Origin: Mariprofundaceae bacterium
Lineage (GTDB): Bacteria; Pseudomonadota; Zetaproteobacteria; Mariprofundales; Mariprofundaceae
Length of the DNA stretch: 50,642 nt
Direction: 5' to 3'
NCBI GenBank assembly: GCA_027018935.1
Contig: JALUXZ010000161.1
Location: 1 to 50,642, forward strand
This document shows, piece by piece, positions 41,640 through 48,920 of the stretch (its first letter is position 1; the number at the start of each line of letters is the position of its first letter). The position numbers and the translations under genes are program-made. Under the pieces are notes generated by a model. The model was not told the DNA's origin. It saw only the letters and a program-made list of their open reading frames with translations, and searched no databases.

Positions 41640-42862
41640 TGATTGCTAATATGCCATACAGACAGCTTACAAGGATATCTATTATTATGCTAAGTATCTT
41701 TATTTGGCATGCTGGACAAGCACTGGCTAACCCAATAAACATTGTAGCCAGCGAGTCTGGTTATCCAAAACTTCATTTGGCAACATCAAAACATTCTGCA
41801 AAACAAATCAAGCATGGGGAGTACCTAGTCAAAATGGCAGACTGCTTTACCTGCCACACCAATGAGTCAGAACACGGCAAAGCCTTTGCTGGCGGTTTAA
41901 AAATAGATACGCCATTTGGCTCTTTGTATGCTCCAAATATTACACCAGACAAAACAACGGGTATTGGCAACTGGAGTGATCAAGACTTTGTAAAGGCTGT
42001 ACGTGAAGGCATCGCACCCAATGGATCCTATTATTATCCAGTATTTCCCTATAATTACTTCAATAAAATGAGTAAACAAGACATTCTTGATATTAAAGCA
42101 TATCTGGATGTTATCCCGGCTGTCCAGCAACAAAACCACAAGCAGGAGATGAATTGGCCATTTAACTATCGCATATTGCAAATTGGCTGGCGCTTGCTGT
42201 TCTTTACGTTCAACAAAGAGTCGTTCAAAGTAGATGTCAGAGCCTCTAAACTAAGAAACAGAGGAGCTTTTATTGTTGAAGGGCCAGGGCATTGTGCCTT
42301 ATGCCACTCAAAATTAAATTATTTTGGTGTTCCCGAAACTGCTCATTATCTCGCAGGTGCTTTTGTTGAAGGTTATTATGCACCCAATATAACTTCACAA
42401 GGTTTACATCATTTAGCCAATAAAGATGTCGCAAATATTTTCTTGCGCAATGAAAAGCCAACGCACGCTCAACTTGGAGGACCAATGCAGGGTGTCGAAC
42501 ACAATAGTCTTCGCTACCTAAATCAGTATGATATTTCGGCTATTGCGGATTATTTGAAATCTGTACGTAGCAGCCCACCTAAAGTAGAGGTGGCATTGAA
42601 TAGGAACTTTAGTATCGAGGAAGGTAAAAAGCTATATCAATCAAACTGTAAAATGTGCCACGCCAACCAAATTATGGGTGCTCCAAACACAGATAAGCAC
42701 ATTTGGGATGTATTGCTCGATCAAGGGCGCAATAAGCTCTATGAAGTAGCTATTCGTGGTAGCGGCGACATGCCCGCCAAAGGTGGATGTGATGCGTGTG
42801 CCAATGGAAGAGTGCAGGCTGCTGTCGACTATATGATTGATATGACTAGAAAACAAAAATAA
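41639..42862 (+). CDS. triheme cytochrome c with C-terminal c5-like domain
   Basis: A 407-residue exported protein with three CxxCH motifs: CFTCH near 69, CALCH near 219, CKMCH near 337. The first two domains resemble the cytochrome subunits of membrane alcohol and gluconate dehydrogenases (GEYLVKMADCFTCHT, PFGSLYAPNITPD). The third resembles cytochrome c5, including the distal MPAKGGCDACANG with its extra cysteine pair. An N-terminal signal sequence is present. As the last gene of the operon it probably passes electrons between cytochrome b or the octaheme enzyme and soluble carriers or a terminal oxidase. Confidence 0.87.
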   Translation: MIANMPYRQLTRISIIMLSIFIWHAGQALANPINIVASESGYPKLHLATSKHSAKQIKHGEYLVKMADCFTCHTNESEHGKAFAGGLKIDTPFGSLYAPNITPDKTTGIGNWSDQDFVKAVREGIAPNGSYYYPVFPYNYFNKMSKQDILDIKAYLDVIPAVQQQNHKQEMNWPFNYRILQIGWRLLFFTFNKESFKVDVRASKLRNRGAFIVEGPGHCALCHSKLNYFGVPETAHYLAGAFVEGYYAPNITSQGLHHLANKDVANIFLRNEKPTHAQLGGPMQGVEHNSLRYLNQYDISAIADYLKSVRSSPPKVEVALNRNFSIEEGKKLYQSNCKMCHANQIMGAPNTDKHIWDVLLDQGRNKLYEVAIRGSGDMPAKGGCDACANGRVQAAVDYMIDMTRKQK

Positions 42863-42879
42863 ACCCGTCCCATATTAGA

Positions 42880-42895
42880 GGGCACCTCGAAAAAC
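42880..42895 (+). repeat. 16-bp end fragment of the 161-bp element
   Basis: GGGCACCTCGAAAAAC matches the left terminus of the complete elements exactly, then diverges. No matching right end is found in the following 200 bases. It sits just after the cytochrome operon, so relics of the same family lie on both sides of the operon (the other at 38518-38569). Confidence 0.6.
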
Positions 42896-43038
42896 AGATA
42901 GCTTGATGAACATACAAAAGCACTTAATCTGCTTACACTACAAAGAAATTATTAGCATGTAATTTAGTATTCTTGCTTCATACTATTACCTTAAAATTTT
43001 TAAAGAACTACAGGTTTAAAAAAAATACAACTACACTG

Positions 43039-43066
43039 TTGACAAGGTCAGTCTCGCCGCTAAAGT
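43039..43066 (+). promoter_or_regulatory. promoter of the tRNA cluster
   Basis: TTGACA (43039-43044), a 16-base spacer and TAAAGT (43061-43066), followed by the GC-rich TCGCGTCG before the first tRNA. A perfect -35 and a GC-rich discriminator are typical of stringently controlled stable-RNA promoters. Confidence 0.65.
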
Positions 43067-43078
43067 TCGCGTCGTTCA

Positions 43079-43154
43079 GCGGGTATAGCTCAGTTGGTAG
43101 AGCGCGACCTTGCCAAGGTCGAGGTCACCGGTTCGAGCCCGGTTACCCGCTCCA
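43079..43154 (+). tRNA. tRNA-Gly (GCC)
   Basis: A 76-base cloverleaf. The acceptor stem GCGGGTA pairs with TACCCGC. The D-arm is GCTCAGTTGGTAGAGC. The anticodon arm CGACC-TTGCCAA-GGTCG has anticodon GCC, and the T-arm CCGGTTCGAGCCCGG is intact. CCA is encoded. Confidence 0.97.
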
Positions 43155-43160
43155 AATTAA

Positions 43161-43184
43161 AGGGGTCCTAGTGACCCCTTTTTA
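43161..43184 (+). terminator. hairpin with T-run between tRNA-Gly and tRNA-Cys
   Basis: AGGGGTC pairs perfectly with GACCCCT across a five-base loop, followed by a run of T. It has the form of an intrinsic terminator, though it lies inside the tRNA cluster. It may give partial termination or act in processing, since no clear separate promoter for tRNA-Cys is seen. Confidence 0.7.
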
Positions 43185-43198
43185 TTTCTTGGTAGAAT

Positions 43199-43273
43199 GG
43201 CAGGGTGGCTCAGTGGTACGGCGGAGGATTGCAAATCCTTTATTCGCGAGTTCGATTCTCGCCCCTGCCTCCA
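43199..43273 (+). tRNA. tRNA-Cys (GCA)
   Basis: A 75-base cloverleaf. GGCAGGG pairs with CCCTGCC. The anticodon arm GGATT-GCA-AATCC carries GCA. The discriminator base is T, as required for tRNA-Cys, and CCA is encoded. Confidence 0.97.
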
Positions 43274-43300
43274 CCTTGAATTTGATGACAACCTTTGTAT

Positions 43301-43388
43301 GCCCGGATGGTGAAACTGGTAGACACAAGGGACTTAAAATCCCTCGGTCATTGCGACCGTGCCGGTTCGATTCCGGCTCCGGGCACCA
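43301..43388 (+). tRNA. tRNA-Leu (TAA)
   Basis: An 88-base class II tRNA with a long variable arm (CGGTCATTGCGACCG). The acceptor GCCCGGA pairs with TCCGGGC. The anticodon stem AGGGA/TCCCT encloses CTTAAAA with anticodon TAA. CCA is encoded. Confidence 0.97.
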
Positions 43389-43478
43389 CTTTTTCCCATT
43401 CAAGATGAATAGTCTTAAGTTGACCTTATTGAAAAACAATTGATTGCTCAAAAGCAGTCCAACTTTTAGCCTGTGCTG

Positions 43479-44672
43479 ATGTCTAAAGATTCATACACTT
43501 ATATTGATACGCCAGAAACATTAGCCCACACATGCGAAGAACTTAAACAATGCAAAGTATTGGCTGTGGATACCGAATTTCACCGTGAAACCACCTACTA
43601 TCCAGAATTTGCACTGCTGCAAATTTATGGCAATGGTCAATGTTGGATTATTGATCCCATCAAGTTAAACGATTTAACAGAGCTTTGGAATGTACTTTGC
43701 GATCCAAATATCTTAAAAGTTTTCCATGCAGCCAGACAAGATATGGAAATTATATTAAAAGAATCTGGCAAACTGCCGTTACCACTTTTTGATTCACAAG
43801 TTGCAGCCGCATTACTTGGTTTGGGTCAACAAATCGGCTTTGGCAACCTTGTCCAACGTATTGCCAAGAAGGAGCTTGCCAAGCAAGAATCTTTTAGTGA
43901 TTGGATGTCTCGCCCTTTGCGTCAAAAACAACTTGAATACGCTGCTGATGATGTGATTTGGTTGATGCCTATTTACCAACATTTAAGCGAATCTCTTGAA
44001 GCACGCGGTCGCCTTGCATGGCTTGATGAAGAGCAAGCAAAGCTGTGTGACATCGCCACCTATCAAGAAGATAAAAATGCTCTTTTGTGGCGCGTAAAAG
44101 GTGTAAATAAACTCAAAAGTCGTGCCTTGGCTGTACTGCGCGAATTAGCAGGCTGGCGAGAAGAGCAAGCCAAGCAGCGCAATCTTCCCCGCCGCAGGCT
44201 TATTGCCGATGAACCATTGCTCGAAATTGCTCGTCGAGATGAATTGGATCATGAAATCCTTAAGCGCATTCGTGGCCTGCCACAAGGTGTAGTCCGCCGT
44301 TTTGGTGACGATTTAATACGTGTGTGGAAAAAAGGTAAAAATACGCCTGAAGAGCAATGGCCCAAACCACACAAGCGCAATCATCATACCACAGGTACCG
44401 ATCTGCGATTGGAACTTCTCGATACCCTACTCCGCCTTAAAGCTGAAGCTGGGGATATTTCTGGAACTATTTTAAGTAGTAAAGGTGAGCTTGCAGAATT
44501 GGCTTCATGGGGCAAACAACGCAAACTTCCAGAACCCGACATTGCCTGTTTGCAAGGTTGGCGACGCGAGTTGGTTGGTGAAGATTTATTGCATTTATTG
44601 CATGGTGATATTTCATTACGCATTGACCCCCATAGTGGCAATCCAGTGATTGAGAAGCAGGCTCAAGCATGA
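43479..44672 (+). CDS. rnd: ribonuclease D
   Basis: A 397-residue DEDD-family 3'-5' exoribonuclease. Catalytic acids are in LAVDTEFHRETTYYP, VFHAARQDMEIIL (second aspartate region) and YAADDVIWLMPIYQHL. An HRDC domain follows (LRELAGWREEQAKQRNLPRR, RIRGLPQGV). It trims tRNA precursors, and here directly follows a tRNA cluster. I prefer the ATG at 43479 over the GTG at 43473. The stop overlaps the next gene by four bases (ATGA). Confidence 0.94.
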   Translation: MSKDSYTYIDTPETLAHTCEELKQCKVLAVDTEFHRETTYYPEFALLQIYGNGQCWIIDPIKLNDLTELWNVLCDPNILKVFHAARQDMEIILKESGKLPLPLFDSQVAAALLGLGQQIGFGNLVQRIAKKELAKQESFSDWMSRPLRQKQLEYAADDVIWLMPIYQHLSESLEARGRLAWLDEEQAKLCDIATYQEDKNALLWRVKGVNKLKSRALAVLRELAGWREEQAKQRNLPRRRLIADEPLLEIARRDELDHEILKRIRGLPQGVVRRFGDDLIRVWKKGKNTPEEQWPKPHKRNHHTTGTDLRLELLDTLLRLKAEAGDISGTILSSKGELAELASWGKQRKLPEPDIACLQGWRRELVGEDLLHLLHGDISLRIDPHSGNPVIEKQAQA

Positions 44673-45313
44673 AAATTATTTTCTCTATTGATGCCCTTTC
44701 ACCCGCAGCAGATAAAGCATGGCGCTTACAATCTGATGATACTTGGCGCACATGCATCTATGCAGAGCCTCTGCAAGAAAATGATGCTCGTTTGAGTAAT
44801 AAACAGATTGCCGAAGACTGGGCTGGCAGACGCATGCAAAAAGATAAAGAACGTGGCTTGGTTGCCAAAGATAAAGCAGGTATGTTCGATTTCCTCATGC
44901 GAGGCACATTTGCGCATGCCGTGCTACACCGTCTTTCGGTCGCGCCTATACCTGACAAGGCTCAAATGATTCAAACCACCGCATCACTTGAACCAGGGAC
45001 TGCATGGCTTATTTATCTTAATACTGCGGGTCAATTTAAGGCGATGGATGCCAATAATAGTAAAATTATTGGTAATCTAGATATTGCTGTGCGCGGAGAA
45101 ATTGCCTCAAGTGCGGATTATATTGGTGAGCAAGCTACCTTAAAAGAAGAGCTTATGAATAATACCTATTTGCAATTTCTGGGTGGTTGGCTGGAGCATC
45201 TTAAGACATCCAATATGGGAGTATTCATCCCAGATGTGGAAAAATTAAAAGAAGTATCCGAATACACTCATGACATCCAAAACTGGCAACCTGAATCAGT
45301 AAACAATGCATAA
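44669..45313 (+). CDS. hypothetical protein coupled to rnd
   Basis: A 214-residue protein I do not recognise. The N-terminus has KAWRLQSDDTWRTCIYAEPL, then a charged helix (DWAGRRMQKDKERGLVAKDK). The C-terminal half alternates short strands, for example GTAWLIYLNTAGQFKAMD and GNLDIAVRGEIASSADYIGE, and ends in a helical region. There is no signal sequence or membrane segment, so it is probably cytoplasmic. The ATGA overlap with rnd implies translational coupling, so a role near RNA processing is a reasonable guess but only that. Confidence 0.75.
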   Translation: MKIIFSIDALSPAADKAWRLQSDDTWRTCIYAEPLQENDARLSNKQIAEDWAGRRMQKDKERGLVAKDKAGMFDFLMRGTFAHAVLHRLSVAPIPDKAQMIQTTASLEPGTAWLIYLNTAGQFKAMDANNSKIIGNLDIAVRGEIASSADYIGEQATLKEELMNNTYLQFLGGWLEHLKTSNMGVFIPDVEKLKEVSEYTHDIQNWQPESVNNA

Positions 45314-45354
45314 TTGGCTAAATGAACAGCAAATATCCGACCACGGAGAGTACC

Positions 45355-45909
45355 ATGCACAAAGTTCTAGTTCCTTTCACAGAAGGTGTTGAAGAAATTG
45401 AATTTGTCGCCATTGTCGATATTTTAAGGCGGGCTGATATTGCAGTCACCACGGCTAGCCTCAAGGGTCAAAGCGTTCAAGGTCGCTCAAATATCACCAT
45501 CCAAGCCGATGCCAGCTTGGATGATGTGATGCATGATGCTTGGGATATGATTGTATTACCAGGCGGCTTGCCCAATGCCCATTTATTGCGTGATGATGCC
45601 AATGTTAAAGCAGTCGTTGAGCGTTTACGCGCTGAGAGAAAATCTATTGCCGCTATTTGCGCTGCTCCTACCGCTTTGGCTGCGTATGGCATTACCGCTG
45701 GTATGAATGTTACCGCCTACCCTGCCTGCCAAGCCGATATGGAAGCATTGCAGCCTTCATCTGTATATATGGATGATAATGTTGTCGAAGATGATTTTCT
45801 GATTACCAGCCGTGGTGCTGGTACGGCTGTTGAATTCTCACTGCGACTTGTTGCCAAACTTTGTGGTGAAACTAAGGCTGATGAAATTAGAGCGTCGATT
45901 ATCGCTTAA
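45355..45909 (+). CDS. DJ-1/PfpI family protein (YajL/ThiJ-like)
   Basis: A 184-residue DJ-1 superfamily protein. The catalytic glutamate lies in PFTEGVEEIEFVAIVD, and the nucleophilic elbow cysteine is in IAAICAAPTALAAYGI. ITSRGAGTAVEFSLRLV contains the third conserved motif. The length and ICAAPTAL pattern fit the YajL/DJ-1 group, implicated in oxidative-stress protection and proposed deglycation. GGAGAG precedes the ATG at 45355, favoured over the upstream ATG at 45322. A fructosamine-kinase-like gene elsewhere in the window is a second candidate deglycation function. Confidence 0.9.
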   Translation: MHKVLVPFTEGVEEIEFVAIVDILRRADIAVTTASLKGQSVQGRSNITIQADASLDDVMHDAWDMIVLPGGLPNAHLLRDDANVKAVVERLRAERKSIAAICAAPTALAAYGITAGMNVTAYPACQADMEALQPSSVYMDDNVVEDDFLITSRGAGTAVEFSLRLVAKLCGETKADEIRASIIA

Positions 45910-45928
45910 ATATTGGTATCGTTCGCTC

Positions 45929-46630
45929 ATGCGTTTATCCAAAGAGTTCCGAGATCAGTTTTCCCAACAAGAAATGCGTACCCATGGGCGTAAAAATGGC
46001 TTTGTAACCGATGGTCAAGAAGCACGCTTACTTAAATGGTTACCTAAAATTGGCTTGCCAAAAGACACAACTTTAAATGATACCAATATTCCAACAGGCT
46101 CACCCATTGTGATGGAAATTGGTTTTGGTAATGGTGATTTTTTGGTTTATACCGCCCAAAACAACCCTGATTGGATTGTAGTGGGTGTTGAAATCTATTT
46201 GCCTGGCGTAGCAAAAGCAGTTGGCAGACTTGAAGATGCAGGTGTGATTGAGCGTAGCCGCATTACACAACTACCAGCCCAATATGTCTTAGAGCATCAA
46301 GTCGAACCAGAACAACTCGATGGCATTATCGTTAACCACCCCGATCCTTGGCCAAAAGCGCGCCACCATAAACGCCGCATTATTCAAAAAGATATGGCAA
46401 ACATGATGGTCAGCCGATTAAAACCAGGTGGATTCATTCAACTGGCATCAGATATTGAAGAGCTTGCCGATTGGATGCGTGATATTTTGGATAACACTTC
46501 TGGTCTCACCAATATTGCTGGCAAAGGTGGTTATGTTAATCGTGATGAAGGGCGTATTTTTACAAAATTCGAGCAACGTGGTATCAATGCAGGTCGAATG
46601 AGTAAGTTTTTGCATTATGTGAAGGAGTAA
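45929..46630 (+). CDS. trmB: tRNA (guanine-N7-)-methyltransferase
   Basis: A 233-residue SAM methyltransferase of the TrmB family, making m7G46 in tRNA. The N-terminal RTHGRKNGFVTDGQE region has the usual basic character. SAM motif I is VMEIGFGNGDFLV. The signature IIVNHPDPWPKARHHKRRI and the final RIFTKFEQRGINAGR match. The ATG at 45929 is preferred; the longer open frame from 45812 overlaps the DJ-1 gene. It lies 19 bases after that gene. Confidence 0.94.
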   Translation: MRLSKEFRDQFSQQEMRTHGRKNGFVTDGQEARLLKWLPKIGLPKDTTLNDTNIPTGSPIVMEIGFGNGDFLVYTAQNNPDWIVVGVEIYLPGVAKAVGRLEDAGVIERSRITQLPAQYVLEHQVEPEQLDGIIVNHPDPWPKARHHKRRIIQKDMANMMVSRLKPGGFIQLASDIEELADWMRDILDNTSGLTNIAGKGGYVNRDEGRIFTKFEQRGINAGRMSKFLHYVKE

Positions 46631-46632
46631 CT

Positions 46633-47043
46633 GTGGACACACTTGATTACAGCCAGCTACAGAAAGCCATAAAGTCATTACAAGAAGGTATCCATATTTA
46701 TGACTTACACAAACATGATGCTGCCCTAAAAGATGTCTTGCGTGATTCAGTTATTCAACGCTTTGAATATACCTTCGAGATGTCTTGGAAAATGTTACAG
46801 CGTTGGATTCGACTTTATATCAGCCCTGCCGATGCTGACCCACTGACAAAAAAAGATTTGTTTCGCCTCGCTTCACGCCAAGGTTTAATTGATGACCCTC
46901 AAACTTGGTTCTTATTCATAGAAGCGCGGAATATATCTGTTCACACCTACAACGAAGATAACGCTAAGAAAGCATTTGATGCAGCATTAACATTCGCAAC
47001 GACTGTTCCCTCACTGTTACAACACATGCAAGAAAAATCATAA
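46633..47043 (+). CDS. HEPN-domain toxin-like protein (HI0074/HepT type)
   Basis: A 136-residue all-helical protein of the nucleotidyltransferase-substrate-binding (HI0074-like) HEPN group. It shows RDSVIQRFEYTFEMSWKMLQRW and the motif EARNISVHTYNE, which contains the HepT-type RX4HXY pattern (R-NISV-H-T-Y). HEPN proteins with this motif are RNases inhibited by their partner nucleotidyltransferase, which modifies the tyrosine. The GTG start follows AAGGAG. It shares one base with the partner gene. The pair forms a likely type VII-style toxin-antitoxin module. Confidence 0.85.
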   Translation: MDTLDYSQLQKAIKSLQEGIHIYDLHKHDAALKDVLRDSVIQRFEYTFEMSWKMLQRWIRLYISPADADPLTKKDLFRLASRQGLIDDPQTWFLFIEARNISVHTYNEDNAKKAFDAALTFATTVPSLLQHMQEKS

Positions 47044-47348
47044 TGCACCTTGAATCCAGCAACTTAAATATTGTTCAAGATATTCTAAAACAATATGTTC
47101 CTGAATATGATGTTTGGGTATTTGGTTCAAGGGTGCATGGTCGAAATCTGAAAAAATTTTCAGACCTTGATTTGGTCATTGTCAACGACAACCCATTAAA
47201 AACACTGCAACTTTTTAATATCAAAGAAGCTTTATCCGAGTCTGACCTGCCTATCATGGTCGATGTATTAGCATGGAGTGACATTGATGAGACATTCAAG
47301 CATATTATTCAGAAAGAATATGAAATCATTCAGAAAAAGGACAAATAA
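47043..47348 (+). CDS. minimal nucleotidyltransferase antitoxin (MNT, MntA-like)
   Basis: A 101-residue polymerase-beta-type nucleotidyltransferase. The active-site pattern is FGSRVHGRNLKKFSDLDLVI, with a third acidic residue in IMVDVLAWSD. The spacing between GS and DxD is 11 residues, one more than the common ten. In characterised pairs MntA adds AMP to the tyrosine of the HEPN toxin. Gene order (HEPN first, MNT second) and the TAATG-type junction match HI0074-HI0073. Confidence 0.88.
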   Translation: MHLESSNLNIVQDILKQYVPEYDVWVFGSRVHGRNLKKFSDLDLVIVNDNPLKTLQLFNIKEALSESDLPIMVDVLAWSDIDETFKHIIQKEYEIIQKKDK

Positions 47349-47354
47349 GTAAAA

Positions 47355-47495
47355 ATGATTGTGAAAGAATGGTCAGGTCAACTTACAAATGACATTAGAT
47401 TAAAGGCAGGACAAGATACAGAGAAGCAGATGGCCTGTTATCTAAAACGTGAATTTGGAAAAGATAAAAATAAACTTGCGAGCGAAACAATATGA
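47355..47495 (+). pseudogene. remnant of a NERD-domain protein (N-terminus only)
   Basis: A 46-codon frame starting MIVKEWSGQL. It includes AGQDTEKQMACYLKREFGKDK, which resembles the N-terminus of NERD (nuclease-related) domain proteins, usually about 200-300 residues long. After KDKN the resemblance stops, and a TGA follows that overlaps the next gene's ATG. The rest of the gene, including the nuclease motifs, is missing, as expected of a deletion whose right end lies at or just before the DUF4438 gene. It may still be transcribed with the toxin-antitoxin genes. Confidence 0.6.
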
Positions 47496-48373
47496 GCCTA
47501 AAAACCAATAAAGATCAATTAGTCGTGACCGCAGTACAAGGCGGTGTTGCACCAGCTCATCAATGGGCACCGTTTGAAGTTGGCAGTGATGGTGAAATAT
47601 TTTCTTGGCCATCGACTGGCGGCATTACTTACAATGTTAAAGTCGGCGATTCAGTATTTGGCTGGGCTGGTGAACATATTGAATCAGGTGTTTCCAGCAC
47701 GCTCGATCATAAAAATAAGAAGTGTGCTTCTGGTTATCAGTTTATGTCCTGTTGCGGCAATCAGGTGCGTGTGATTTCTGGTGAAGCCAAAGGCGAAACT
47801 GGCACAGTGCTTGGTCATCATGGCGGTGTGGATCATTTGATGCTCGACTTCCCTGATAGCATCTTGGATAAGCTGACTTGCGATGATAAATTCTTGGTTA
47901 AAGGTCATGGGCAAGGGCTAAAATTTATCGATCATGATGATGTATATATCTATAACCTTGACCCTGTATTACTTGAACAATGGGGTTTAAAAGAGCGAGA
48001 AGATGGAAAAATCGAAGTGCCTGTCAATGTCATGGTTCCAGGTTATGCGATGGGCAGTGGCATCGGCGCATTATCTGTGACTACGGGTGATTATGATATT
48101 CTCTGCCATGATGAGTCTGTGATGAAAGAATTCAGCTTAGACAAACTACGTTTCGGTGATTTTGTTGCCGTGCTTGATCATGATAACCGTTATGGACGAA
48201 CCTATCGCAAAGGCTCAATCACCATTGGTGTAGTGATTCATTCTGACTCTCCACTTGCTGGTCATGGACCTGGTATGATGACACTCATGACTTGCACGAG
48301 TGATAAACTCGTTCCTGTATTGGATAGCCGTGCAAACCTAGGTGTGCTTCGTGGTATTGGCCGTTTTGCGTAA
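47492..48373 (+). CDS. DUF4438 family protein
   Basis: A 293-residue cytoplasmic protein of the DUF4438 family: VTAVQGGVAPAHQW, a GVSSTLDHKNKK segment and CCGNQVRVISGEAKGETGTV. It also has VPGYAMGSGIGALSV and a terminal STHGLGHG-like section here reading HSDSPLAGHGPGMMTLMT. The family is widespread in Bacteria and Archaea and has no settled function. No ribosome-binding site is obvious. The start overlaps the NERD remnant, and the stop overlaps the protease gene. Confidence 0.85.
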   Translation: MSLKTNKDQLVVTAVQGGVAPAHQWAPFEVGSDGEIFSWPSTGGITYNVKVGDSVFGWAGEHIESGVSSTLDHKNKKCASGYQFMSCCGNQVRVISGEAKGETGTVLGHHGGVDHLMLDFPDSILDKLTCDDKFLVKGHGQGLKFIDHDDVYIYNLDPVLLEQWGLKEREDGKIEVPVNVMVPGYAMGSGIGALSVTTGDYDILCHDESVMKEFSLDKLRFGDFVAVLDHDNRYGRTYRKGSITIGVVIHSDSPLAGHGPGMMTLMTCTSDKLVPVLDSRANLGVLRGIGRFA

Positions 48374-48920
48374 GTTACTTATTCTATGCCTTCTTCTGCC
48401 TTTTATGGCACAAGCAGAGATTTATAAATGGACTGATAAATACGGTAAAGTACACTTTTCAGATAAACCTGTTGCAGGCTCCCAAAAACAGCATTTGAAA
48501 AATATGACAGGCATTTCCAACCCTGCATTCAATCTTAAACGCAATGCCATGCGCATTAAATACCAAGATAAAAACGGCAGCATGATTGTACAGGGGCGAG
48601 TCAATAATATTAACATGCAGTTTGTTGTAGATACAGGTGCATCTTTGGTAATTATCCCGCCAAATGTTGCCAAAAGAGCCCATATATCTACAAAAAATGC
48701 TAAAACAATCACCTTACAAACAGCCAATGGTGCAACACAAAGTTATATGGTGAATATTTCCAGCTTACACATTAATCAATTACATCAAAAAGGTGTGCGT
48801 GCTGCCATTCAACAAGTTTCACCTGATCCAAACCTTGGGCTGCTCGGCATGAGCTTCTTAAATGCTTATAAAATGAGTATTGATCACAATCAACAAATTA
48901 TCACCTTGGAACCGCGCTAA
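48366..48920 (+). CDS. periplasmic retropepsin-like aspartic protease with DUF4124 domain
   Basis: About 184 residues. A signal peptide (LRKLLILCLLLPFMAQA) leads to a short DUF4124 segment (EIYKWTDKYGKVHFSDKP), then a TIGR02281-like clan AA aspartic protease domain. The latter has INMQFVVDTGASLVIIPP with the DTGAS active-site motif, and LGMSFLNAYKMSIDHNQQ near the end, where retropepsins have the LLG segment. Such proteins are likely homodimers, since only one active-site aspartate is present. The start is uncertain: TTG at 48366 fits the signal peptide, and the frame stays open to ATG 48342. Confidence 0.78.
   Translation: MRKLLILCLLLPFMAQAEIYKWTDKYGKVHFSDKPVAGSQKQHLKNMTGISNPAFNLKRNAMRIKYQDKNGSMIVQGRVNNINMQFVVDTGASLVIIPPNVAKRAHISTKNAKTITLQTANGATQSYMVNISSLHINQLHQKGVRAAIQQVSPDPNLGLLGMSFLNAYKMSIDHNQQIITLEPR

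Noticed and set aside
42973-43451. Open frames of 156 codons (plus) and 89 codons (minus) over the tRNA cluster
   Set aside because: Both run across three perfect tRNA genes, and their translations are the familiar artefacts of reading tRNAs as protein.
43039-44672. tRNA cluster as an attachment site for a genomic island
   Set aside because: The 3' ends of the tRNAs are not repeated elsewhere in the window as far as I can see, and no integrase is present.
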